A DNA stretch of 64,000 nt from Microbacterium sp. A20 (GTDB taxonomy: Bacteria > Actinomycetota > Actinomycetes > Actinomycetales > Microbacteriaceae), in the NCBI RefSeq assembly GCF_004794515.1, contig NZ_SSDF01000074.1, positions 124,001 through 188,000 on the forward strand, in the 5' to 3' direction. Positions 53,170 through 60,550 of the stretch are shown here, piece after piece. The notes beneath the pieces were generated by a model. The model did no database searches, had not been told where the DNA came from, and saw only the letters and a list, made by a program, of their open reading frames with translations. Position 1 is the stretch's first letter. Every line of letters begins with the position of its first letter. The translations under genes were made by a program, and so were the position numbers.

Positions 53170-54272
53170 GATGCTGCCGCCACAACAGGCACTCGGCTCG
53201 CCGCGATTTTGTATAGCTCCACTGGAAGGCCTGATCCGGCGAGGAAGGAGGCCTCGTCTACGCCGGCCTCATGCAGCACTTCCCGGGCGCGTGGCAATAT
53301 CGACGGCATCTCCAGCGACGAGATTCGTCCCGGTTCCGCTCGACGCCAACCATTCTGTGACATGCGGATAACCGCGTTGCGGTACGAGACGTCGCTCATG
53401 ACACCAAGAGCACGCGCGCGGTAGAGGAGCGCGGCGAGGCTGACGCCCCAGTACTCCTTTAGCTCGGCCAGCGCTGCCCACGCTTTACCCGCAGTCGAAA
53501 TGGGCAGGAAAGGGGCGATCTCTTCGGCGGGCATCAGGAACTCAGAAGCGAAACGGTTAGCCTGCTCCTCGGCGACCTTGCCACCCGGTTCAGCGTCGTG
53601 GTGCATGATCAGATGCCCGAGTTCATGAGCGGCGTCGAAGCGTTGCCGGTAGTAGTCGTCCTTCACCGGGTTCAGAACGATGATCGGCCGGGTTGCCGAG
53701 TGCAAGGAGTACGCATCGATGGCCGCCACCCCCGGCTCGCTGAAAACGACAACTACACCGCTACGCTCGACAAGCCGCACAACGTGCTGCACCGGTCCCG
53801 GGCCGACGCCAAAGAACTGGCGGGCCTCGCGCGCGGCTTCCTCGGGAGTCATCGAACGTTCGTCGGAATCCACGGGCAGGTCGGGCAGGAGCGCCTCAGG
53901 GAACTCGACGGCGTTCTCGAGCATCCCGGCGATCTCCGCCACGAACCGGCCATAGGCCTCAGCCTCGTCCTGTGCGATCTGCGGTGTCGAGCGGAGCGAA
54001 CGGAAGTGTGGCTTGGTAGCCTTCGGCGGCGCTCCTCCCCCAAAGAACTGAGGCTCCACCTGCAGCGCTAAAGCGAGCTTCGCCACCGTGGCCCGGTTAG
54101 GTTGCTTGGCGCCGCTCTCCCATGCCGTCACCGAGGCCGGCGACATCTCGATACGGCTCGCCAGGTGAGACTTCTTCAGTCCCTTCAGCTGGCGTGCCAT
54201 AGTGAGGCGCTCACCGTTGAAGAACGAAGCCGCGGCGGCGAGCGTCTGAGACGGTCGACGCGCCTCAACCAT
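53166..54272 (-). CDS. HTH-ImmA/IrrE-type metallopeptidase
   Basis: A 368-aa two-domain protein. An XRE-type helix-turn-helix lies at residues about 28-80 (KGLKKSHLASRIEMSPASVTAWESGA). The ImmA/IrrE zinc peptidase domain follows, with QRFDAAHELGHLIMHHD (HExxH near residue 220) and downstream EEQANRFASEFLMP as the third-ligand helix. ImmA proteins cleave repressors or antitoxins to switch genes on. Encoded inside the operon with the OLD nuclease and helicase, it could control their expression or activity. ATG 54272 overlaps the preceding gene by eight bases. Confidence 0.87.
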   Translation of the reverse strand: MVEARRPSQTLAAAASFFNGERLTMARQLKGLKKSHLASRIEMSPASVTAWESGAKQPNRATVAKLALALQVEPQFFGGGAPPKATKPHFRSLRSTPQIAQDEAEAYGRFVAEIAGMLENAVEFPEALLPDLPVDSDERSMTPEEAAREARQFFGVGPGPVQHVVRLVERSGVVVVFSEPGVAAIDAYSLHSATRPIIVLNPVKDDYYRQRFDAAHELGHLIMHHDAEPGGKVAEEQANRFASEFLMPAEEIAPFLPISTAGKAWAALAELKEYWGVSLAALLYRARALGVMSDVSYRNAVIRMSQNGWRRAEPGRISSLEMPSILPRAREVLHEAGVDEASFLAGSGLPVELYKIAASRVPVVAAAS

Positions 54273-55077
54273 TCGCCGCGCCCGCCCCTTCGCCCGCACC
54301 AGCCCGCTTGATCCGTACCGGCACGTCGTCGACGTCAGTCGAGGCTCCACCGCTCGGCATCTGATGTGTGACCGGGAGACCCGTACCGCCCGTCGGAGCT
54401 CCGCCGGAGAGCAGCAGTTCCTTCCAGTGCCAGCACGAGTCTCCCGGGTATCCGGGGTTCTTGCTCTGTCCGATATACAGCTCGAACTGTTTGGTTGCGG
54501 GGTGGAAGGCATGCGCTGCGATGAGCGTCACACCAGCGAAGTCATCATCGTCTGGGATGCCTGGGATGGACTCCAAGCCGAACTCTTCATCGTCGAAGAG
54601 TGCGTTATCGCGGACGAATAGTTGGTCTGCGACACGCTTCTTCGCGTCGCTACGCTGCACCCACTTGATCTCGTCAATCTTTCCGAAGGGGAAGGACTGC
54701 AGCAGCACGCGGTACCCCTGGATAGCCCAGCCGGGAGACTGCTTGTAGTCCCGGCGTCCGACCAAGTCCTCATGAAGGCTCGGCATCGAGTCGAAGGCCT
54801 CGGGTGTGATGCCACGCTTGAGGAAATCCTCGCCGACGCTCTCGAGGCCCTCGGCCAGCCTGAAACGACCATTCGAGGTCGCCCGGTCGAGGAGGTCTCG
54901 AAGGTGCTTGAAGTTGAGATAGCCGACGACGCCCTGATCGTGGCCCTGGTCCTCGTCGAAGAGCTGGTCCGTCGCAGCGAACGCTACGGGCGCACCCCAC
55001 TTCAAGACATCGAGCAGTCCGGACATCTGGAGCTCGGAGAGGGCCTCGTGTTCTGCGGTCATGGGATTAAAGTACAC
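54265..55077 (-). CDS. Unknown first protein of the OLD/helicase operon
   Basis: A 270-aa soluble protein that I do not recognise. The N-terminal part (EHEALSELQMSGLLDVLKWG) is helical. A charged middle (LVGRRDYKQSPGWAIQGYRVLLQSF) and a beta-like LIAAHAFHPATKQFELYIG follow. The last 40 residues are low complexity (Gly/Ala/Asp). It starts the four-gene operon (GTG 55077, with an internal ATG at 55062 as alternative). A TTGCAA/TAAAAA pair upstream could be the promoter. As first gene it may be the antitoxin or sensor of the system (inference). Confidence 0.65.
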   Translation of the reverse strand: MYFNPMTAEHEALSELQMSGLLDVLKWGAPVAFAATDQLFDEDQGHDQGVVGYLNFKHLRDLLDRATSNGRFRLAEGLESVGEDFLKRGITPEAFDSMPSLHEDLVGRRDYKQSPGWAIQGYRVLLQSFPFGKIDEIKWVQRSDAKKRVADQLFVRDNALFDDEEFGLESIPGIPDDDDFAGVTLIAAHAFHPATKQFELYIGQSKNPGYPGDSCWHWKELLLSGGAPTGGTGLPVTHQMPSGGASTDVDDVPVRIKRAGAGEGAGAANG

Positions 55078-55219
55078 GACTCCCAGTAGATGGTGCTTGT
55101 ATTTTTACTCTCGGCGTGTCGAATGCTTGCAAGTCATCCTGGATGGGACACAGTTCGGGTGAGCAGGCTTTTCACTGCTGTGAGTGGGCACGCTGGGCGC
55201 CAACAGGTAGACCGCTGGG

Positions 55220-55816
55220 TCACTGCCTGGTCAGGCGCTCCCAGATGCTCCTTCGTGATCGTGGCAGCGGGGCAGGTTGCCGCCCCGCTCGCGGAGAACC
55301 GTCGACGTTCTCCTTCGCGACACGTACATCGCCCCCAGTGCCAACGACAGCGCGTAGGGTCGGCACGTACTCCTGAGCATCGGGCACCGCCTTCTTGACC
55401 GGCGGGATCGCGTCGCCGAGCGGCCGGACGATCCCACCAGCATTCACCACGATCCCGCCCGCGTCGACGACGAGGCGAATGACCTGCAAAGTCCCCTCCT
55501 CGATGCGTGGCATAGCCTCTCGCCACTCACTGGATTCGAAGTTGCTCAACGACCAAGTCAGGCGTCCGAGCCGGACGCCGCCTCGCCACGCCCACCAGCC
55601 TCTGTCGCCATCGAATCGCACATCGAAGACATCGCCGATGCGTATGTTCGACATCAGCCCCCGTTCAACGGACCGCTCGTACATCTTGTTCGCGACGATG
55701 TAGCCTCGGTCCTCGAGTTGGCGTGCGGCATCTGGGAGAACGCGGATGCCGATGTGGCGCGATCCGTCCTTGTTCGGCCCGGAGAGCACCAGCCAAGATC
55801 CAAGTGGTCGCTTCAC
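55220..55816 (-). CDS. Hypothetical protein (198 aa)
   Basis: Soluble, with a beta-rich centre (IGDVFDVRFDGDRGWWAWRG, then VRLGRLTWSLSNFESSEW) and a basic C-terminal tail (RSRRSIWERLTRQ). I do not recognise the family. GTG 55816 has only a weak ribosome site. It lies alone upstream of the four-gene operon in the same direction, with 142 bases between them, and diverges from the phosphoesterase gene. Codon use is a little less GC-rich than in the core. Confidence 0.6.
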   Translation of the reverse strand: MKRPLGSWLVLSGPNKDGSRHIGIRVLPDAARQLEDRGYIVANKMYERSVERGLMSNIRIGDVFDVRFDGDRGWWAWRGGVRLGRLTWSLSNFESSEWREAMPRIEEGTLQVIRLVVDAGGIVVNAGGIVRPLGDAIPPVKKAVPDAQEYVPTLRAVVGTGGDVRVAKENVDGSPRAGRQPAPLPRSRRSIWERLTRQ

Positions 55817-56092
55817 AACCCGATCTTCTCAGAATGTTGCAAGACGGCCTCGATTAATCGATCTAGCCCACGGGGTCACGTGGAATCGCCCGCCGTGGGA
55901 ACGGGAGGGCCACGCCGCCGAAACCCTTTCGCGACCGACCCGAGCGATTCACGTACCTAGATACCGCGCACATCTCGCCGACCCAACGACAGATCACGAG
56001 ATGGCTCTGTGCCGTACTCCACCCACCTGCGACGCTGATCATCACGTGCGCGCTAGCGCGGTCTATCGCGTCGTCATCTCGATGGGAGACCC

Positions 56093-56932
56093 GTGGACGC
56101 TCTAGAACACTCAGCCGACATCACGCTGCCCGACCAGCGAGTCGCAGTGTTGGGGGATGTTCACGGCAACGTCGGTTGGATCCGGATGCTGGCAAGGGCA
56201 CTCCCCCACCTCGCGCCGGACGTGACGACCATCTTGCAGCTCGGCGACTGGTGGATGCCCCCGGACGAGGTCGACGAGGCGCTCACTGAGACGGGCATCA
56301 CAGGCATCTACGTGACCGGAGGGAATCATGAGCCGTGGGGTGAGATCACCCCACTCATGAACAAGTACCCCGGCGAAGCCGTGCGGGTCTCCAAGCTCGT
56401 GTGGCTGCTCCCCCGGCCCGCGCGCCTCACCATTGGTGGGCGCTCCGTGCTGTCACTGGGCGGCGCCACCTCTGTCGACCGCGAGTCGAGGATCGAAGGG
56501 CTGACCTGGTGGCCAGACGAGGCCATCACCGACGAACACGTCGCAGCGGCCATCGCCGGCGGCCCCGCCGACCTGATGCTCACCCACGAGTCACCCGCCA
56601 ACACCCCTGTCCGCCCTGTCCGTGAGATCCTCCGCACGAACCCGCACCGCTTCCCGAAGGCGGCGTTGGAAGCGTCCGCGGCGTCGCGCGCGAGGGTCAG
56701 CGAGGTCTGGGATGCCGTGCATCCCGAACTCCTCGCTCATGGGCACCTGCATGTCGGGGCGGGCGGACAGACTTCAGATGGTCGTCGCGTGGCGAGTCTC
56801 GGCGCGAAGGTCACGAGTGGAACCTCGGGATCCTCGACATCACGAACCTCAGGATGGCGACGCCGAGCCTGGCCATCCTCCGCGGACTTGCCGACGACGA
56901 CGGTTCTCGTAAAGCGCGGGAGCAGCGGATGA
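56093..56932 (+). CDS. Metallophosphoesterase, frameshifted near its C-terminus
   Basis: A calcineurin-like phosphoesterase. VAVLGDVHGNVGWIRML (Asp-His), LQLGDWWMPPDEV, YVTGGNHEP (Asn-His), LMLTHESP and LLAHGHLHVG make a full dimetal site over residues 15-225. After about base 56,804 the frame reads A-ending codons and low-complexity SGTSGSSTSRTSG, while the -1 frame continues like a real phosphoesterase end (REGHEWNLGILDITNL) with high GC3. One C appears missing from GGC(C)GC. The truncated reading ends at 56932. The catalytic part is complete, so activity may survive. GTG start with GGGAG upstream. Confidence 0.75.
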   Translation: MDALEHSADITLPDQRVAVLGDVHGNVGWIRMLARALPHLAPDVTTILQLGDWWMPPDEVDEALTETGITGIYVTGGNHEPWGEITPLMNKYPGEAVRVSKLVWLLPRPARLTIGGRSVLSLGGATSVDRESRIEGLTWWPDEAITDEHVAAAIAGGPADLMLTHESPANTPVRPVREILRTNPHRFPKAALEASAASRARVSEVWDAVHPELLAHGHLHVGAGGQTSDGRRVASLGAKVTSGTSGSSTSRTSGWRRRAWPSSADLPTTTVLVKRGSSG

Positions 56933-57096
56933 AGAGCGTAGCCGAGTCCCTGCACTCGGGAGTCTTGGACGGATTGAAGCCCTCCGCTCAAGCGCTTCGT
57001 GATGCCCAGGACTACATCGACGGACTCCGCAGCCTCGAGGACATCATCGAGGACGTCCGCCAGCGCCACACTCGAAACCCCGAGGATGAGAAGTGA
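56929..57096 (+). CDS. Small VbhA-like antitoxin-type protein
   Basis: A 55-aa helical protein (MKSVAESLHSGVLDGLKPSA, then RDAQDYIDGLRSLEDIIEDV). The S-x-x-x-[D/E]-G-x-x-[P/S] then Y-I-x-G pattern recalls VbhA antitoxins of Fic toxins, but no Fic gene is adjacent. ATG 56929 overlaps the apparent stop of the frameshifted phosphoesterase (ATGA) with GGGAG upstream. It is in the frame into which the phosphoesterase continues, so it might instead be that protein's C-terminus. GTGA overlap with the next gene. Confidence 0.45.
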   Translation: MKSVAESLHSGVLDGLKPSAQALRDAQDYIDGLRSLEDIIEDVRQRHTRNPEDEK

Positions 57097-57470
57097 CCGA
57101 AGATGAACCGAACCCCTGGGCTCGGATCATCGGCCCCTGCTACACCGTGGCGAGCATGGCCCGCACCCTCGGATGGACCGAGGCCGAGGTTGTGGAAGCC
57201 GGACACACGCTCCGACTTCTAATGCTGCTCACAGACGACGACGTCTACCTCTTCCCTGCGTTCCAGCTACGCGACGGCAGGGTAATCGAAGGGCTGACTA
57301 ACGTTCTTCGCGTTCTCCAGACCGGAACTCAGGGCCGCTGGACATGGGCGCAGTGGTTGAACACGCCCTACCCTCATGGCGAACCCACCGCTATTGAGAA
57401 AATGCTCGCCGGTCGGCTCGACGAGATACTGCTCGAGGCGACGCACGACGCGTGGTCTTGGAGTTCATGA
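57093..57470 (+). CDS. DUF2384-type (Xre/MbcA/ParS-like) antitoxin-like protein
   Basis: A 125-aa protein. The first half is HTH-like (YTVASMARTLGWTEAEVVEA), and the second fits the toxin-binding domain of RES-toxin antitoxins: VYLFPAFQLRDGRVIEGL, then WTWAQWLNTPYPHGEPTAIE and MLAGRLDEILLEA. Such antitoxins are normally followed by a RES-domain toxin that destroys NAD+. None follows here, so it may be an orphan or serve another partner. Coupled to the preceding gene by GTGA. Confidence 0.65.
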   Translation: MTEDEPNPWARIIGPCYTVASMARTLGWTEAEVVEAGHTLRLLMLLTDDDVYLFPAFQLRDGRVIEGLTNVLRVLQTGTQGRWTWAQWLNTPYPHGEPTAIEKMLAGRLDEILLEATHDAWSWSS

Positions 57471-57510
57471 AGAGACCTCCAGCGGCGAGTGACCACACGG
57501 TGCGACCTAG

Positions 57511-58074
57511 CTAACCTCGTCGCGCTTCTCGGAGAAGTCGGTGCAGCTGATGAGCACGAACCTGTTCCAGGCGACCGCTTCGTAGTCTCAGCAGTTGGCG
57601 GCCAAGCCAGCGTGCGAGCAGGAACTCTGTTCGATCTGCCGCGTGTAGTCGCGGGAGCTTACGGTGTGCGGTGACGAATCGCTCGGATGCTTCGAACCTT
57701 TCGTTCCACACGCGATCCAGGGGATCCCACTCGAACGCGGGTGAGACGTCAAGTCGAGCGCGCTGGTACGCGTTTAGGCCGCCTTCGAAGCGACGCTGAT
57801 AACGAGCCCACTCGCCGAGGTGGCGTTCCTCATCCGTGAGGGTCGCCCTGGCGCGGGTGTTCTCGCGCGGCGCGCGGTCGAGGTCTCGCCAGTGATCTTC
57901 ATACGCGTGGAGTGAGTTGATCCAGTTCGCGGCGCGGCGCTGAGGTACGACCTGCTCGTCGAGAACCAAGGTCACAACCGCGGCGAACCGGTCGGCCACG
58001 GGATCGACGGTCCCCTCCGCCCGTCGTAGTTGTTCGGCTTCAGCGTGGAGTTCTGCAGGGGTCGACGCGCGCAC
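57511..58074 (-). CDS. Stand-alone helicase-associated (HA) domain protein
   Basis: A 187-aa protein whose second half fits the HA-domain repeat: LGEWARYQRRFEGGLNAYQRAR then LDVSPAFEWDPLDRVWNER, with the spaced W, Y and L residues of that alpha-helical DNA-binding repeat. HA domains usually sit at the ends of large helicases in integrative elements; alone, it may bind DNA. GTG 58074 has AAAGGA upstream. It converges on the antitoxin-like gene and is divergent from the next plus-strand gene. Confidence 0.65.
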   Translation of the reverse strand: MRASTPAELHAEAEQLRRAEGTVDPVADRFAAVVTLVLDEQVVPQRRAANWINSLHAYEDHWRDLDRAPRENTRARATLTDEERHLGEWARYQRRFEGGLNAYQRARLDVSPAFEWDPLDRVWNERFEASERFVTAHRKLPRLHAADRTEFLLARWLGRQLLRLRSGRLEQVRAHQLHRLLREARRG

Positions 58075-58232
58075 AGGGTCCTTTCATGGGCGAGACGGCT
58101 CGCCCAATGCACCTATGCGCGGTGTGCCCCTGCTGTCAGACCACGCCGAGTGCACGCGGCAGTGTCGCTGAGTCGGCGGAGTCGCCGTCGACGGCTTCGT
58201 AGGGTTGCTGGCACCCGACGGGAGGCACCATC

Positions 58233-58550
58233 GTGCAGATCGACGACGAGCCGCAGGACCAGGTGCTCGACGAGATGGACGGCGTCTTCGTCGTGACCAC
58301 GGATGAGGGAGTCGAGTACCGCCTCGACATGAACAAGCGACAGGTCACCCGCATGGTGGAGGTGCGTGCGGGGGTCCGCGCGGTGCTCGATCCGGAGTCC
58401 GCCGCACTGGTGGCCGTCGCGACGTGCCGAGTCGGCGCCCCGATGGTTCTCCTCATCGACCGAGACAAGCCCGGAGTGTTGTTCACTCGCCGCGCGTCCG
58501 CCACGGTGTTGGGCATCAACCAGGTGTCACGAACACCGCGGCCGCAGTAG
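58233..58550 (+). CDS. Hypothetical protein (105 aa) preceding the recombinase module
   Basis: A soluble beta-rich protein (DGVFVVTTDEGVEYRLDMNK; GAPMVLLIDRDKPGVLFT). I do not recognise it. GTG 58233 follows GGGAGG. Thirteen bases separate it from the first recombinase gene in the same direction, so it probably belongs to that operon, possibly as a directionality or control factor (inference). Confidence 0.6.
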   Translation: MQIDDEPQDQVLDEMDGVFVVTTDEGVEYRLDMNKRQVTRMVEVRAGVRAVLDPESAALVAVATCRVGAPMVLLIDRDKPGVLFTRRASATVLGINQVSRTPRPQ

Positions 58551-58563
58551 GAGTGGCCTGACG

Positions 58564-59484
58564 ATGACTCATCCCGGCGACGGAGACGAAGCGGGCAACG
58601 GAACCTTCGCGCCGAAGAAGGCGGCGCGATACTGGACGACGTTGGAGCCGGTCGTGACGGCCGCGGTGAACAAGACGGCAAGTCGGACGGGTCGGGAGGC
58701 GCGCTCGCTGTATCCGGTCGCGACGGCGTTCGTGCTGTGGGCGTGGCAGACCAGGGGCCTGGATCTCGACGTCGCGCGGATTTTCCGCCGCCGAGTGGTC
58801 GAAGAGTACGTCCACCGAGGAATGGAGTCGTTCACGCGCGGCAGCAAAGCCACCTATCGGTCCGTCCTCCTCACCATCGTCGGCGCCGTGACTCCACCCT
58901 CAGACGTCCCATTCCCTATCCCTCGGTCTGATCCCACTCCGCCATATACCTCAGCCGAGATCGCCGTCCTCCGGAGCTGGGCCAGTGCCCAGGGGTCTGC
59001 TGTCCGCCGTCGTGACGCTGCTGTCCTCCTCGCGATGGGGTTCGGAGCGGGACTCGCGACCCGGGAACTGCTGTCCGTGCGTACCGGGGACGTCGACATC
59101 CGCGGAGACGAGATTCACATCCTCGTCTGGTCGGGTCGTCCACGGCTCGTCCCGGTGCTCACTGCGTGGCAACCCGGACTCCGGGCAGCGATAAACGAGC
59201 TGGGCGATGACCAGTGGGTGTTCCGCGTGGGGCGCACCGGTGTGCGGTCGGCGCAGGTCACCGACTTCCTGCATCGGGGGCATACGACGAAGCTGGATGT
59301 TCGGCCGGCGCGGATGCGGACCACCTGGCTCCTTGCCCACCTGCAGGCCGGCACACCGCCCCGCGACCTTCTCCGTATCGCTGGCCTTGAGCATCTCGCG
59401 GCGCTGGACAGGATCCGGCAGTTCCTTCCGTCACGGGCACCGCTTCCACCATCGAAGCCGGGCTTCACGCACCCGCAGGACTAG
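58564..59484 (+). CDS. Tyrosine-recombinase-like protein 1 (no evident catalytic Tyr)
   Basis: A 306-aa protein with a core-binding-like N-terminal domain (YPVATAFVLWAWQTRGLDLD, and TRGSKATYRSVLLTIVGAV) and a catalytic-domain-like C-terminus. GFGAGLATRELLSVRTGDVDI sits where the first active-site Arg would be; MRTTWLLAHLQAGTPPRDLL and IAGLEHLAALDRIRQF replace the usual LRHT...LGH...Y box. Where the nucleophile Tyr is expected there is Ile or Phe. It therefore looks like an accessory, DNA-binding recombinase, as in multi-recombinase elements such as Tn554. First of three recombination genes next to tRNA-Pro. Confidence 0.7.
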   Translation: MTHPGDGDEAGNGTFAPKKAARYWTTLEPVVTAAVNKTASRTGREARSLYPVATAFVLWAWQTRGLDLDVARIFRRRVVEEYVHRGMESFTRGSKATYRSVLLTIVGAVTPPSDVPFPIPRSDPTPPYTSAEIAVLRSWASAQGSAVRRRDAAVLLAMGFGAGLATRELLSVRTGDVDIRGDEIHILVWSGRPRLVPVLTAWQPGLRAAINELGDDQWVFRVGRTGVRSAQVTDFLHRGHTTKLDVRPARMRTTWLLAHLQAGTPPRDLLRIAGLEHLAALDRIRQFLPSRAPLPPSKPGFTHPQD

Positions 59485-59558
59485 GCCGGTGCGCCGTGCT
59501 GTGGGAAGTGCGACACGCCGTACGCACGCTCTGGCGACTGGCCGCGTACAGGGTGGTC

Positions 59559-60550
59559 ATGAACCCAAACCACCGACTCAGCGACATCCTCGACGAGACT
59601 GCGGCACTGCTCACTTCTCACCCGCGGCTGCCCGAACTCGCCGCACCCATCATCATCAAGTACCGGCCCAACAGTGCAGCCCTGGCCAGCGCCTGGACGG
59701 CCACACGGTCCTTCACCGTCGAGACCGCCGCGGCCATGTTGCCGCACTCGTTCGACGTGACTCGCCGTCTGATGACGATGTCCGCGTCCTTCCACATGTG
59801 GGTCTGGGCACGCACCGGTACCGAGCTGACTATCCCTCGCGTCTACACCCAGAGCAACATCGACCGGTTCATCGCGACGGTTCACAAGAACCGCTCCGCG
59901 GGGCACCGGTGGGGCGTGTCTCGCCAGCTCGTGAAGATCGGCCGCGAGCTCGCCGATGCCGATCTCATCGCCATCTCAGCACCACACGGGATGGTCCGCT
60001 CGCCGTTCACGACGAAGCAGCTCGCGTCGATGCACAGCTGGGCGAACTCGCTCACCACCGTGAAGAAGCGTCAGAACGCTCAGGCGCTTCTTGGGTTGGC
60101 CGGCGGTGCCGGCTGACTGCGGCCGAGATCGTCGAGGTCCGCGTCTGCGATATCCACAGGGATGGTGATGTCGTCTTCGTAGATGTTGTCGGCAAGAGGG
60201 CTCGACGGGTCCCCGTGCGGCATGCCTGGGCTCGCGTACTGCTGCGTAGCATCGACGGCCGCGTCGATGCCAGTGCGGGGGTGTTCCGTGGCCCGTGGAT
60301 CGCCGAGTACCCGCCCCGCATCATCCAGTCTTTCCTCACCGACCATCCCGCGCCCGTCCGTCCTACCCCGGCAGCGCTTCGTGCGGCATGGCTGCTGCAC
60401 CACATCAACAACCACGTGCCGCTGCCCGTTCTTCGCGAGGTGGCGGGCTTCGAGCATTACTCGACCCTCGTTCGGTACTACGAGCACGCGAACGTGCTGG
60501 ATGTCGCTGACTTCACTGCTCAGCTCGTCGGAGCGGAGGTCGCACGATGA
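59559..60550 (+). pseudogene. Tyrosine-recombinase-like protein 2, split by a frameshift
   Basis: The first part (frame from ATG 59559, AGGGTGG upstream) has the N-terminal domain and ends GLAGGAG at a TGA (60114-60116). The sequence resumes in the -1 frame as LTAAEIVEVRVCDIH to a stop at 60550. Joined, GGAGLTAAEIVEVRVCDI matches the start of a recombinase catalytic domain. Its C-terminal box is good: ALRAAWLLHHINNHVPLPV and FEHYSTLVRYYEHAN, with the likely nucleophile Tyr. One C appears lost from GGC(C)TG. A programmed -1 shift or sequencing error is also possible. The stop overlaps the next gene by ATGA. Confidence 0.7.

Noticed and set aside
59496..59558. Upstream GTG start for recombinase 2
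   Set aside because: The extra 21 residues look non-conserved, and ATG 59559 has AGGGTGG directly upstream.
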